Below are positions 35,418-44,448 of a DNA stretch of 64,000 nucleotides, piece after piece. This DNA comes from Polyangium fumosum (GTDB taxonomy: Bacteria > Myxococcota_A > Polyangia > Polyangiales > Polyangiaceae). Below the pieces are notes generated by a model. It worked only from the letters and a program-made list of their open reading frames with translations, was not told the origin of the DNA and ran no database searches. Both the position numbers and the translations under genes were made by a program. The stretch's first letter is position 1; every line of letters begins with the position of its first letter. Location of the stretch: NCBI RefSeq assembly GCF_005144585.1, contig NZ_SSMQ01000005.1, positions 62,001 through 126,000 on the forward strand, given 5' to 3'.

Positions 35418-37082
35418 ATGATGCAGAGGCTTGGACATCGATTCATTCTCGTGCTCGTTTCGTCGGCCCTCGCGGCCTGCGGCACCGGCACGGACGATCA
35501 CGCGGAAGACGTCGGGACCGCCCCGGCCGCCCTCTCCCCGGATGGGCGGTACATCCTCAAGTTCAAGGATTTTTCAAAACGCAGCAGCGTGCTCGCGGCT
35601 GCGGGCGGGAAGCTCGAGCTCGAGCTCCCCGAGCACGGCGTCATCGCCGCCAAGCTCCCCGACGCGGCCGTTCAAGCCCTCGCAAAGAACCCAAACATCG
35701 AGTACGTCGAGGTCGACCCGCGACGTGAGCTCCTCACGCAATGGCCGCCTTATGGCATCGCGATGGTGCAAGCGTCGGATCCGGCCTTGGCGAGCCTGGA
35801 CGACGGTCGCACGAAGATCTGCATCATCGATTCCGGTATTTATACCGGACACCCCGATCTTCAGGGCGTGCCCGTCTCGGGTTACAATGGAAACCTGCCC
35901 TGGAACGAGGACGGCTGCGGCCACGGCACGCACGTCGCCGGCACGATCGCCGCCGCGAACGACACGCAGGGCGTCGTCGGCGTCGCACCCGGCAACGTAT
36001 CGCTCTATATCGTGCGCGTCTTCGGCAACAATTGCTCATGGGCGTATTCGTCGTCCATCATCAACGCGCTCGGCAGGTGCAGGGCGGCCGGGGCGAAGGT
36101 CGTCAGCATGAGCCTCGGCGGCACGGTAAAGAGCTTCTTCGAAGACCTCGCCTTCCAGGCCGCCTACAACGACGGCATCCTCTCGATCGCGGCCGCAGGC
36201 AATGCAGGCAATACGTCGACGACTTATCCGGCCGGATATGCTTCGGTCATGTCGGTGGCGGCCATCGACAGGAACAAGGCGCTCGCCGGCTTCTCGCAGC
36301 GCAATGCCGACGTCGAGATCGCCGCGCCGGGCGTGGAGGTCCTCTCGACCGTTCCGTGGGCGACCCCGAGCGTCGCGGTGGGCTCGAACGTCGATTCGGG
36401 CGGGCTCATCGAAGGCGCGGCGCAAAAGACCGTCACCGGCGCGCTCGTCCATGGCGGCCTGTGCGACAACGTCGGTGCCTGGGAGGGCAAGATCGTCCTT
36501 TGCCAGCGCGGCGTGACAGGCCTCGCGGCCAAGGTCGACAATGTGCGGAGCGGAGGCGGCGTCGGCGCGATCATCTACAACAACACCGCCGGCTTCTTCT
36601 CGGGCACGCTCGGCACGGGCGTCACGAGCACAATCCCGGCCATCAGCCTGCGAATGGAGGACGGCCAGGACCTCATCGCGAAGTCGATGGGCGCGAGCGT
36701 CACGCTGAACACGGCCCGGCTCGTGCCGGGTGGCGGGTACGAGTGGTGGAATGGCACGTCGATGGCGACGCCGCACGTCTCGGCCGTCGCGGCGCTCCTC
36801 TGGAGCCAGAAGCCGACGGCGACGAACGCTGCGATCCGCAATGCGATCGACTCGACGGCGCTGGACCTCGGGGCTGCCGGCCGCGATTCGTCGTTCGGAT
36901 ATGGCCTCGTGCAGGCGAAGGCCGCGCTCAACGCCCTGTTGGGTATCAGCAACGTCGCTGGAAGCGACAGCATCGAGGAAAGCAGCAGCGTCGACACCTG
37001 CAGGACCGCCGGCGAGAGCTGCTCGGACGACGCGGCGTGCTGCTCGGGCACCTGCCAGAATGGCAAGCAAGTCTGCAAATGA
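35418..37082 (+). CDS. secreted subtilisin-like protease with PA insert and Cys-rich tail
   Basis: This 554-residue S8 peptidase has a signal peptide ending in an LAACG lipobox-like site (Cys21). An inhibitor-type propeptide (about 40-105, GRYILKFKDFSKRSSVL...NIEYVEVD) precedes the catalytic domain, with Asp138 in IIDSG, His172 in GHGTHVAGT and Ser near 447 in NGTSMATPH. Between the His and Ser sits a protease-associated (PA) domain (about 320-425, GKIVLCQRG...GAIIYNNT). The last 27 residues form a six-Cys knot-like tail (CRTAGESC...CCSGTC...C) similar to conotoxin/agouti-type motifs. It is probably a secreted or surface protease for nutrition or predation. AAGGA is 7 bases before the ATG. 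Confidence 0.9.
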   Translation: MMQRLGHRFILVLVSSALAACGTGTDDHAEDVGTAPAALSPDGRYILKFKDFSKRSSVLAAAGGKLELELPEHGVIAAKLPDAAVQALAKNPNIEYVEVDPRRELLTQWPPYGIAMVQASDPALASLDDGRTKICIIDSGIYTGHPDLQGVPVSGYNGNLPWNEDGCGHGTHVAGTIAAANDTQGVVGVAPGNVSLYIVRVFGNNCSWAYSSSIINALGRCRAAGAKVVSMSLGGTVKSFFEDLAFQAAYNDGILSIAAAGNAGNTSTTYPAGYASVMSVAAIDRNKALAGFSQRNADVEIAAPGVEVLSTVPWATPSVAVGSNVDSGGLIEGAAQKTVTGALVHGGLCDNVGAWEGKIVLCQRGVTGLAAKVDNVRSGGGVGAIIYNNTAGFFSGTLGTGVTSTIPAISLRMEDGQDLIAKSMGASVTLNTARLVPGGGYEWWNGTSMATPHVSAVAALLWSQKPTATNAAIRNAIDSTALDLGAAGRDSSFGYGLVQAKAALNALLGISNVAGSDSIEESSSVDTCRTAGESCSDDAACCSGTCQNGKQVCK

Positions 37083-37154
37083 AGACGGTTCGCCGCGCGG
37101 TTCGCCGTCACCAACGCGGCACGCTCTCGCCCCCCCGGCGCGGCGGCATTCGAC

Positions 37155-38003
37155 TCAGCGCGGGAAATCGGTCGAAATCGCGACGGCGCGCCACGCGTCG
37201 AGCTCCTTCGACACGAGGGCGTTTTTCGCCTCGATGGCCGCGACGGTGTCACTGCCGAGCGGCAGCCGGAGCGGGGGATTGTCCGCGCGGGAGAGCTCGA
37301 CCACCACGCGCGCGAGACGCGTCGGATCGCCAGGCTGCTGAAGGCTCACCGATTTGGCGACCGTACGAACCTTGCCCGCCGTCTCGGCGTAATCGGCGAT
37401 GACGGCATTCGATTCGACCACCGACTTCGCCTCCAGGAACTCGGTTCGGAAGTACCCAGGCTCCACGATCGTGACGGCGATCCCGAGAGGCGCGAGTTCG
37501 ACGTGCAGCGCTTCCGAGATTCCTTCGACGGCGAACTTCGTGGAGCAATAGACGCCGAATCCGGGCGCGGACCGGTAGCCGCCGACCGACGACAGATTGA
37601 GAATGTGCCCCGATCGCTGTTTCCTGAGCACCGGGAGCACGGCGCGCGTGACCGCCAGGAGCCCGAAGACGTTCGTCTCGTAGAGCCGCCGCACATCCTC
37701 GCCGGACGTCTCCTCGACCGCGCCGATCAGGCCGTAGCCCGCGTTGTTCACGAGCACGTCGATCCTGCCGAAGCGCGCGAGCGCCGCCTCGACCGCAGCC
37801 GCGGCCGAGCTCTCGCTCGTCACGTCGAGCGCGACGGGCAAGAGGCCCTCCGCGTCCCCGAAGCGCTCGGCGATGCGCTTCGGATCACGCGCGGTCGCGA
37901 CGACGTAGTCCCCCGCTGCCAGCGCGGCGCTCGTGATCTCCGCGCCGAGCCCTCGCGACGCCCCCGTGATGAACCAGACCCGCTTCGTTTGCTTCGTTTC
38001 CAT
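37155..38003 (-). CDS. short-chain dehydrogenase/reductase
   Basis: This 282-residue classical SDR has TGASRGLGAEI for cofactor binding, ATARDPKRI with the Arg typical of NADP preference, the NNAG motif, and a Ser...Tyr...Lys set (NLSSVGG, YCSTK). It belongs to the large group of 'oxidoreductase SDRs' near YdfG/retinol-dehydrogenase types and has no predictable substrate. It is divergent from a LysR regulator (gap about 100 bases), a layout in which the regulator usually controls the SDR. A paralogue of the same type lies at 63167-64000. Confidence 0.87.
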   Translation of the reverse strand: METKQTKRVWFITGASRGLGAEITSAALAAGDYVVATARDPKRIAERFGDAEGLLPVALDVTSESSAAAAVEAALARFGRIDVLVNNAGYGLIGAVEETSGEDVRRLYETNVFGLLAVTRAVLPVLRKQRSGHILNLSSVGGYRSAPGFGVYCSTKFAVEGISEALHVELAPLGIAVTIVEPGYFRTEFLEAKSVVESNAVIADYAETAGKVRTVAKSVSLQQPGDPTRLARVVVELSRADNPPLRLPLGSDTVAAIEAKNALVSKELDAWRAVAISTDFPR

Positions 38004-38078
38004 GATGAGCTCCTTTCGACGAGGAGGAACCTAGCGCCGATCGATCGTGAAGAAAATCAGGCCAACGGTTGATGGGTC

Positions 38079-38095
38079 ATGAAGTCCTGGTTCAT
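38079..38095. promoter_or_regulatory. possible LysR operator in SDR/lysR gap
   Basis: ATGAA-N7-TTCAT is an inverted repeat 9 bases before the lysR start in the interval divergent to the SDR gene. Its position and dyad fit a LysR-type autoregulatory site. The short half-sites make this tentative. Confidence 0.3.
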
Positions 38096-38104
38096 AATCC
38101 GCCC

Positions 38105-39067
38105 ATGGATGGCACATTCGACGGGCTCGCTGCGTTCCTCGCGGTGGCGAACCACAAGAGCTTCACGGCGGCCGCCGCCGGCATGGGGGTGTCGCCGACG
38201 GCGATGAGCCAGAAGATCAAGCTGCTCGAGCAACGCCTCGGCGTCGTGCTTTTCCAGCGCACGACGAGGCGTGTCTCGCTGACCGAGGCGGGGGCGAACC
38301 TCTTCGCGCGCCTGAAGCCCGCGCTCACGGAAGTCGAGGACGCGCTCGCCGCGCTCGGCGATTACCGCGGTCGCCCGTCGGGGCGGCTGCGCATCACGGC
38401 GCCGCGCGCGAGCGGAGCTTGGCTGCTCCCGCCGCTCGTCACGCGAATGGGTGAGCTCTATCCGGAGCTCTCCATCGAGATTTGCCTCGATGACGCCTTC
38501 ATCGACCTCGTGGCGTCCGGCTTCGACGCGGGAATCCGGCTCGGAAACGCGATCGAGAAGGACATGGTGCGTGTCCCCATCACGAAGCACTCCGCGTGGT
38601 CGATCGTCGGCGCGCCGAGCTACCTCGCGCGGGCGGGGCGACCGCGCAAACCCGAGGAGCTGCTCCGCCATCACGCGATCCGCCAGCGCATGATCACGAC
38701 CGGCGTCGTCTATCGGTGGGAGCTCGAACGGCAGGGCAAGCCGATGACGATCGACGTTCCCGGCACCGTCGTCGTCAATGACATCGGCCTCATGGTCGCG
38801 CTGGCCCTCGAAGGCGCGGGGCTCGCGTACGTGCCCGACGAGGCGATCGCCGACGCCGTCGCCGAAGGCCGGCTCGAGCGCGTGCTGGAGCCCTTCGTGA
38901 CCCCCGGTCCGGGGTTCTGCCTCTACTTTCCCGCGCGCATGCAGGAGCAACCCAAGATGAAGGCCCTCGTCGAAACCTTGAAAAGCATGCGCGATGACCT
39001 CCTCGCCCGTGTACGGGGCGCGACACCCAAAACCAAAACCACGAGCACTGCGTCGCGGAGCAAGTAG
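38105..39067 (+). CDS. LysR-family transcriptional regulator
   Basis: This 320-residue protein has an N-terminal HTH (FLAVANHKSFTAAAAGMGVSPTAMSQKIKLLEQRLGVVLFQRTTRR) and a substrate-binding domain with SGRLRITAPRA, GFDAGIRLGN and GLAYVPDEAI. It belongs to the CrgA/AaeR-like subgroup often paired with SDR or aldo-keto genes. The divergent SDR is the likely target. The ATG at 38105 (MDGTFDGLAAF) is taken rather than an upstream in-frame ATG at 38069, which would add residues not seen in the family and overlap the operator-like repeat. Confidence 0.88.
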   Translation: MDGTFDGLAAFLAVANHKSFTAAAAGMGVSPTAMSQKIKLLEQRLGVVLFQRTTRRVSLTEAGANLFARLKPALTEVEDALAALGDYRGRPSGRLRITAPRASGAWLLPPLVTRMGELYPELSIEICLDDAFIDLVASGFDAGIRLGNAIEKDMVRVPITKHSAWSIVGAPSYLARAGRPRKPEELLRHHAIRQRMITTGVVYRWELERQGKPMTIDVPGTVVVNDIGLMVALALEGAGLAYVPDEAIADAVAEGRLERVLEPFVTPGPGFCLYFPARMQEQPKMKALVETLKSMRDDLLARVRGATPKTKTTSTASRSK

Positions 39068-39173
39068 TCGCCCCGGACGCTCCAGCTCCGCGGGCCCGGG
39101 AGGCTTCTGGGCACATTGTCGCCGCTTCTTTCCTTGCTCCGCCCCGCCTCCGTATGCGATAGAAAGGTTCGTC

Positions 39174-39605
39174 ATGGCGAGCAGCTCCAGCAAAGGGAAG
39201 CTCGCGGAAGGCGAGGTCTTCCGGTCGAGCCAGTTCGTGCTCATGCGAGAAGCCGGCGGCAAGCTCGTGCGCATCCGCCGGACCGACGTCCCCCTCGACG
39301 ATGGGGCCATGTCCGACGTGCTCGCATTTTTCGACCGGTTCTTCCCGCCGCTCATGCGCACCCAATTCGTCCTGCTGTTCGACTCGCGGGACGCGCCCAT
39401 GGTCATCGATCGCGACATGGAGCGGCGCATCCACGAGGCCGGCGCGCGGCTCCTTTCGGGGTTCGCCCGTGCGGCCGTCCTTGTCGCGAGCGCCACGGGC
39501 AAGCTCCAGGCCGCGCGGATGACGCGCGAGAAGTCTCGGGCGCCCGTGTTCGTCAACGAGACCGAAGCGCTCGCGTACCTGCTTTCCGAGCTTTCATTCG
39601 ATTGA
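39174..39605 (+). CDS. small protein of unknown function, possibly SpoIIAA/STAS-like fold
   Basis: This 143-residue soluble protein has AAAGG 7 bases before its ATG. Its pattern of alternating strands and helices (FVLMREAGGKLVRIRRTDV, helix SDVLAFFDRFFP, strand FVLLFDSRDAP, helix MERRIHEAGARLLSGF, strand AAVLVASATGK, helix NETEALAYLLSEL) suggests the SpoIIAA-like fold found in many short myxobacterial proteins. No catalytic residues are evident. The lipoprotein gene follows 57 bases later on the same strand, but a shared role is not obvious. Confidence 0.6.
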   Translation: MASSSSKGKLAEGEVFRSSQFVLMREAGGKLVRIRRTDVPLDDGAMSDVLAFFDRFFPPLMRTQFVLLFDSRDAPMVIDRDMERRIHEAGARLLSGFARAAVLVASATGKLQAARMTREKSRAPVFVNETEALAYLLSELSFD

Positions 39606-39662
39606 AGCCGCTTGAGCCCACCGCCGAGACGCGGTAAGCAGGACCCACGAGGTCGGGCTCCC

Positions 39663-41252
39663 ATGACGAAGCGAATGCGCAAGGTCGCGACCGTTGCCGC
39701 GTTGTCCGCCGCGCTCGGGGGCTGCAACGCGCGCGCGCTCGTGTACGGACCCGAGCCGCAGCTCTGGCAGCCGAGCGTCGAAATGTCCGGGCTCGGGAAT
39801 GGCCGTGTCGTCGTCGAGAAGCTGCCGGAAGGTTGCGGCGTCGAGTGCCTCGATCATTGGGGCAAAGGGATCGCGCTCCGGCTGACGCCGGTCCCCGACG
39901 ATCGTTCGACGTTCGTGGGCTGGGCCGGCGCGTGCTCTGGCACGGGCATCTGCGAGCTCATGCCTGATCAATTCTGGATGACGGCAACGGCTCGTTTTGC
40001 CGACCGCTCGTCGGTAGGGACGACCGTCGTCGCATCCCGGATCAATCCGAGCGGCGCCTGGGGCCTCGCTGTCACGGGCGACGGCGACGCGCTCGTCGGC
40101 GGCGCGGACACCGACTTTTTATCGCGCTTCGACGCCCGCGGCGCCCGCGTCTTTCGCCTCGACGCCCGCGGCGCATCCGCCCGTGCGGTAGCATTCGATC
40201 CGGAAGGCAACGCAATCGCCGTGGGTATCGCGCGGCGTCCCGGAGGCGACGCCGCGGAGGTCGCATGGCTCGGTCAGGTGGGCGACGCGTCGAGTGCATT
40301 CATCGCCAAGATCACGAGCAGCGGGCGCGTGTTGTGGTCGCACACGTTTCCTGCATCGGTCCTCGCCTCGTTCGACGCGGTCGCCGTCGATCCGGCCGGC
40401 GATGCGTACGTCGCGGGCGGCTTTCAGGGGCGAATGACGATCGGCGACGTCACATTCGAGGAGCCCACCGGGACCGGCCTCCTTGCACGGTTCCGACCGG
40501 ACGGCTCGCTCGTGTGGGCGCGCGCGTATGTGGGCGCCGGCGTACGCATGGCCAGCATTGCCCTGACGCCCACGGGCGACGTCGTCGCCGCGACGGGGAG
40601 GCTCGCGTCGGAGCAGCGCCCCGTGGGCGCCGCCGTCGTCTCTTTCTCGAAGCGAGGCGAAGAGCGCTGGAGCTGGCATAGTGATCCCGTCGAGCTGGAC
40701 CTCGATGCGATCACCCCCTTGGCCGGAGGTGACGTCGTGGTCGGGGGTAAGATTCGAGGGCCGGTGCACTTGGCAGGTCGTCATTGGCCACCGCTCGGGC
40801 GATTTTGGGAGGACGCCATCGTGGTACGGCTCGCCCCGCCGGGGGTCGAGCGATGGGCGCAGCGCTTTGGTGGGCCAGGACGTGATCGCGTCACGCACCT
40901 CGGCGGGGACGGGCATGGCGGGCTGATTGCGACCGGTGCATTCACGGGCCCCATGCGCTTCGGTGATCAGGTGCTCGAAAGCGAGGCTTATCGCGTGGAG
41001 GAGCCCGGGGGCAGTACACCGCCGCCGGATGGGTTCGTCATGAGCATCGGTCCCGAGGGCGAACAGCGCTGGGCGGAGCGTTTCGGCCACGCGGGGGACG
41101 ACACGGTATGGGCCGCGAGCGTGGATACGCGCGGCACCCTCCGATTGCTGCTGGAACACCTGGACGTGCGCGAGCAGGTGCATGACACCGGAAAGACGAT
41201 CTGGGGCGAGCACGAATATGCGCTCCTTGCGCGTAGCTATCCTTTCCGGTAA
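39663..41252 (+). CDS. lipoprotein with beta-propeller (SBBP-like) repeats
   Basis: This 529-residue protein has a signal peptide with ALGGC lipobox (Cys21). A small Cys-containing domain (about 40-115, GNGRVVVEKLPEGCGVEC...FVGWAGACSGTGIC) resembles the bacterial repeat seen in myxobacterial surface proteins. At least six repeats of about 50 residues follow: DPEGNAIAVG, DPAGDAYVAGGFQGRMTIGD, TPTGDVVAATG, GGDVVVGGKIRGPVHLAG, GHGGLIATGAFTGPMRFGD. This is the SBBP/beta-propeller pattern. It is probably a surface-exposed binding protein; no enzymatic residues are seen. Confidence 0.75.
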   Translation: MTKRMRKVATVAALSAALGGCNARALVYGPEPQLWQPSVEMSGLGNGRVVVEKLPEGCGVECLDHWGKGIALRLTPVPDDRSTFVGWAGACSGTGICELMPDQFWMTATARFADRSSVGTTVVASRINPSGAWGLAVTGDGDALVGGADTDFLSRFDARGARVFRLDARGASARAVAFDPEGNAIAVGIARRPGGDAAEVAWLGQVGDASSAFIAKITSSGRVLWSHTFPASVLASFDAVAVDPAGDAYVAGGFQGRMTIGDVTFEEPTGTGLLARFRPDGSLVWARAYVGAGVRMASIALTPTGDVVAATGRLASEQRPVGAAVVSFSKRGEERWSWHSDPVELDLDAITPLAGGDVVVGGKIRGPVHLAGRHWPPLGRFWEDAIVVRLAPPGVERWAQRFGGPGRDRVTHLGGDGHGGLIATGAFTGPMRFGDQVLESEAYRVEEPGGSTPPPDGFVMSIGPEGEQRWAERFGHAGDDTVWAASVDTRGTLRLLLEHLDVREQVHDTGKTIWGEHEYALLARSYPFR

Positions 41253-41299
41253 TCGACAGCATCAAGGCGAAACTCGAGACGGCTCCGCTCGACGCGACC

Positions 41300-41491
41300 A
41301 TGCTCGACAACATCCCTCCCGGGGACCGATGGGCGTGCGCGTGGCCCCCGGATCATTGTGCGGTCGAGGTCCTGATCGACGACGACGAGGACGCCCCGTA
41401 CGAACACCTCGTGGACATCGCCCGGCGGATCCTGCCGAAGCTCGACAATTTCGAGCGCGTGGCCGATCGGCCTCACTTTCTCTCACGGTGA
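41300..41491 (+). CDS. small hypothetical ORF or gene remnant
   Basis: This 63-codon frame (MLDNIPPGDRWACAWPPDHC... to FERVADRPHFLSR) has an acidic, protein-like composition (VEVLIDDDEDAPYEHLVDIARRILPKL) unlike random high-GC frames, and the same frame reads sensibly about 16 codons upstream. There is no good ribosome binding site. It may be the 3' remnant of a larger gene. The rest of the 41253-41595 gap shows nothing recognisable. Confidence 0.35.
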   Translation: MLDNIPPGDRWACAWPPDHCAVEVLIDDDEDAPYEHLVDIARRILPKLDNFERVADRPHFLSR

Positions 41492-41595
41492 CAGGGGTGA
41501 GGCGAGGACGAGCGGCACGCTGCGCCTGCATTGACGCATCGCGCAGCCTCGCATTCTGCAACCTGCGCCCTCGGTGGGCGAGTATACTGTGCTTT

Positions 41596-42501
41596 ATGAG
41601 GACACAACGACGCAGAGTTCGGCTCGCAAGAGGTTCGCTGGTGCTCGCGTGCGCAGCGCTCATCGGCTGTGGTTCTGAGGTGATCGAGCAGCCCCATCCA
41701 CAGACCACGACGTCAGGGACCAGCACGGATGGGTGGACGACGCTCATCGACACGAGCTGGGAGATCGGTGGGGGCAGCGAAAGTTATTGGTGCGCGACCA
41801 AGACCTTCCACGAGGATCTCTACATCAACGCCTTTCGACCCCTCGGTTCGACGGGGACGCATCACACGCTGCTCTTGTGGTCCCACGGCAATCTGCCCGA
41901 CAGCGAGAACGTCTGCGGACCGACGCTCCACGAGAGCTTGCTATATGCATCTGGCATCGGCACGGACGACCTGGTTTTTCCTGAAGGGGTCGCGCTCAAG
42001 ATCCCAGCAGGGACACAGCTCCTCTTGAACCTTCACCTCTTCAACACGACCACGGACCCCCTCCCCGGCATTTCGGGCACGTTCGTCAAGACCCTCGCTC
42101 TTTCGGAGGTCAAGCAGGAGGCCGAAATGATCATGCCCGGCGCAAGCGGAATCTCCGTGCCCCCGAACAGCCCAGGCTCCGTGCAAGGCGACTGCGCCTT
42201 CCCGGGAGACGCGACCCTCATGAGCGTATGGCCCCACATGCACAAGTACGGCACCCATATGCGCGTGACGCACCAGATGAACACGGGCGAGGTCACCCTG
42301 CACGACGGGTCCTTCAGCTTTACGGAGCAGAAAAACTATCCGATCACGCCGGTCCCGGTTCTCGCGGGAGAGCGCATCCACTTCGAGTGCTCGTACATGA
42401 ACACGACCTCGAAGACGATCGGCTTTGGTATCAGTTCCGACGACGAGATGTGCTTCCTCGGCCTCTACCGATATCCCAAGCTCGCCTCCGCCTGCCAGTA
42501 G
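41596..42501 (+). CDS. PHM/DBM-type copper monooxygenase-like lipoprotein
   Basis: This 301-residue lipoprotein (lipobox ALIGC, Cys25) resembles the catalytic core of peptidylglycine alpha-hydroxylating monooxygenase. All six copper ligands of that family have counterparts: His89-His90 in GTHHTLL and His147 in LLNLHLFN (CuH site); His214 and His216 in WPHMHKYG and Met285 in DDEMCFL (CuM site). Several Cys could form the usual disulfides. The family uses ascorbate and O2 to hydroxylate peptides or catechol-like amines, with the reaction at the cell surface in this case. The substrate is unknown; bacterial members are uncharacterised. The gene stands alone between two other lipoprotein genes. 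Confidence 0.72.
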   Translation: MRTQRRRVRLARGSLVLACAALIGCGSEVIEQPHPQTTTSGTSTDGWTTLIDTSWEIGGGSESYWCATKTFHEDLYINAFRPLGSTGTHHTLLLWSHGNLPDSENVCGPTLHESLLYASGIGTDDLVFPEGVALKIPAGTQLLLNLHLFNTTTDPLPGISGTFVKTLALSEVKQEAEMIMPGASGISVPPNSPGSVQGDCAFPGDATLMSVWPHMHKYGTHMRVTHQMNTGEVTLHDGSFSFTEQKNYPITPVPVLAGERIHFECSYMNTTSKTIGFGISSDDEMCFLGLYRYPKLASACQ

Positions 42502-42570
42502 GGGCAGCGCGCCGGGCTCTCGAAGTCCGGGGTCGGTTCTCGACGTTCGGCGTGTTGGAAGGGGCGCGTG

Positions 42571-44025
42571 TCAGGGCTGATAGGGCTGCGTGTCGAACGC
42601 GCCGCCGTAATACAGCCCGACTTTCCGGTTCGATTCGGTCCCCGCGAGCCCACAGTTGCCGGCCGTGCCGTACACCTCCCCGGTGAAGTCGGTGTATGCG
42701 CAGAAATTGTCGTCGACGTTGTGCAGGCGAATCGGGAAGTTCGCGTCGAATCCGCCCTGCTCGTAGGCCTCGAGCTTCCACCGCTGCTCGTCGCTGTTGT
42801 TGCACGGGGCGGTGACCACGGTCCACGGGCCGGCCAGGATGCCGGATTGGGCTAGGCATTCTCCGTTCGAAACGTTTCGGAACCCGAAGGCGTCACCGTC
42901 GGGAAACATCTCCCATTGCTGCTTGGGATCCGTCGGCTCGCACGTGCTCGTGGACTCGACCTTGCCGTCGCCGAGGATCATGCACCGGTTTCCGACCTTG
43001 AAGCGAATGACGACGAAATCGGATTGGCTGTCGCAGACGTCGCCGATGCCGTCCTTGTCGATATCCGATTGGTCGGTGTTCGGATGCTCGGGGCAGTTGT
43101 CCTCGGTGTCGGGGATGGCGTCCCCGTCGCCGTCGGCCCCCTGGCAGGAGCCCATGGCCGCGACCGGGCAGATATCACCGTGGCAGCTCCATTGCGGGAA
43201 ATCGTAAGCGATCTTCGCGCCTCCCGGCGCGCACTCCTTCCCGTCCAGCGAATCGGCCGTGCAGGCGGCGTCGAAGCTGCCGCCGCTGCGCTTCTTGTCG
43301 CCGAGCACGATGCGCGACGTAACGCTGCCCGTGAAATCGCCGGAGAGCGTGACGGTCCCGCCCTCGTTGCCATTACCGCTGAAATCGGTATCTTGAATCA
43401 ACGTGCCCGTGCCCACGAGGTTGATCTTCCGCGGGACCATCACCCCGCCCTCCTCGACGTCGATCGTGACGGCGTGCGCGCAGGCGTCAAAGGTGAACTT
43501 GCTAATGGCGCGGAGGCCGCTCAAGCTCACGTCCCAGGCGACTTGCCCGGAATCGCACTGCTCGAGCCAATCGCCCGTACCCGAAGGATTCTCGCAGCCG
43601 TTCAGCATGCACTTCGTTTCGTCCTGCCAGACGGCGAATGCGCGCGCGAGCTCTTGATTCGACCATGGCACCACCGGCTCGCAGCTCTCCTTGCAAGCCT
43701 CGCTCTCGACTTTGTAGTTGGCCTCGTCCGTGCCCTTCGACCACGCGATGCGGATCAGGTTGAACCCGCATTTAGGCACCGCAATCTGACGGCTCGCATC
43801 GAGCCGGTTCGTGCAGTTTCCGCCGTTCCACTCCGGCACCGTTCCATCGGTGGTGAAACAGATCACGGGCTCGTCATCGAGGTTGATCACCTTGACGAGG
43901 GAGTTCACCTCCGAGAGGGTGGTGGCGCTGGGAGGGTCGAAGTGCGGCACGGGGGTCTCGAGGCCACCCGTGCCGCAGCCCACGGCAGCAAATGTGAGGA
44001 ATACAGGAGCAAACCAAGGACGCAT
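42571..44025 (-). CDS. lipoprotein with calcium-binding TSP3 repeat and ricin-type lectin domain
   Basis: This 484-residue protein has a lipobox AVGC and several domains. Residues about 25-120 contain DEPVICFTTDGTVPEWNGGNC, a chitobiase/beta-hexosaminidase C-terminal-like fold. A central beta domain follows. A thrombospondin type-3-like Ca-binding segment lies near 305-340 (DGDGDAIPDTEDNCPEHPNTDQSDIDKDGIGDVCD). A C-terminal beta-trefoil has the ricin-type pattern NRCMILGDGK...WEMFPDGDAFGFRNVSNGECLA...QRWKLEAY. It probably binds carbohydrate at the cell surface. The start ATG at 44025 follows from the signal peptide (MRPWFAPVFLTFAAVGC). Confidence 0.75.
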   Translation of the reverse strand: MRPWFAPVFLTFAAVGCGTGGLETPVPHFDPPSATTLSEVNSLVKVINLDDEPVICFTTDGTVPEWNGGNCTNRLDASRQIAVPKCGFNLIRIAWSKGTDEANYKVESEACKESCEPVVPWSNQELARAFAVWQDETKCMLNGCENPSGTGDWLEQCDSGQVAWDVSLSGLRAISKFTFDACAHAVTIDVEEGGVMVPRKINLVGTGTLIQDTDFSGNGNEGGTVTLSGDFTGSVTSRIVLGDKKRSGGSFDAACTADSLDGKECAPGGAKIAYDFPQWSCHGDICPVAAMGSCQGADGDGDAIPDTEDNCPEHPNTDQSDIDKDGIGDVCDSQSDFVVIRFKVGNRCMILGDGKVESTSTCEPTDPKQQWEMFPDGDAFGFRNVSNGECLAQSGILAGPWTVVTAPCNNSDEQRWKLEAYEQGGFDANFPIRLHNVDDNFCAYTDFTGEVYGTAGNCGLAGTESNRKVGLYYGGAFDTQPYQP

Positions 44026-44089
44026 GGCCCCAGCATATCGCCGTTCGAGGGCAGGCACTTTGGAAATTTGTTAAATCTTGTAGAGCCCG

Positions 44090-44440
44090 CCTGTCTGCTG
44101 CGCTGCGTCGTCCATCGCAAACGCGCATCTTCTGCGCGCAGAGCGCGCATCTCTGGAATTTCGCTTTCGCAGCGATGGTCCCGCCGGACGTGCCGATGAG
44201 GTGCTCCATCATCGTCGCCACGAAATCGAGGCGAGCGAGCGCCGCGGTCCGCTCGCGGACCCCGCGTAGCGCAGCGGGGCAAGAGGCCACGCCGATTCCG
44301 TGCTCGGCCAGGACACGAACCTTTCGTTCCTCTTGTCCAGGAATCGCGCTGAAGAAGACCAGCGGGACCCGGCTCGCGAGCGCCTGGCAAGGGCGAGCCC
44401 GCCAGGCTTGGTGTTCACGACATCGGAGCCCCCGACCCTT
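44090..44440 (-). pseudogene. decayed UgtP/MGDG synthase-type glycosyltransferase (3' fragment)
   Basis: Minus-strand translation gives GGSDVVNTKPGGLAL in one frame (about 44430-44395). After a shift it continues as QALASRVPLVFFSAIP and GQEERKVRVLAEHGIGVAS. This is the UDP-sugar binding region of GT28 diacylglycerol glucosyl/galactosyltransferases (compare TKPGGxTxxEA...VPxxLYxPxPGQExEN in UgtP). The N-terminal two thirds are missing: a TAA stop precedes the match, and the fragment begins about ten bases after the stop of the ABHD18-like gene. The break therefore looks like a deletion at the end of an operon. The remnant's far end is unclear. Confidence 0.7.
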
Positions 44441-44448
44441 TCACCATG

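Noticed and set aside
37082..37130. Terminator behind the subtilase gene
   Set aside because: The CGGTTCGCCG sequence occurs twice as a direct repeat, not as an inverted one; only a 5-bp stem can be drawn.
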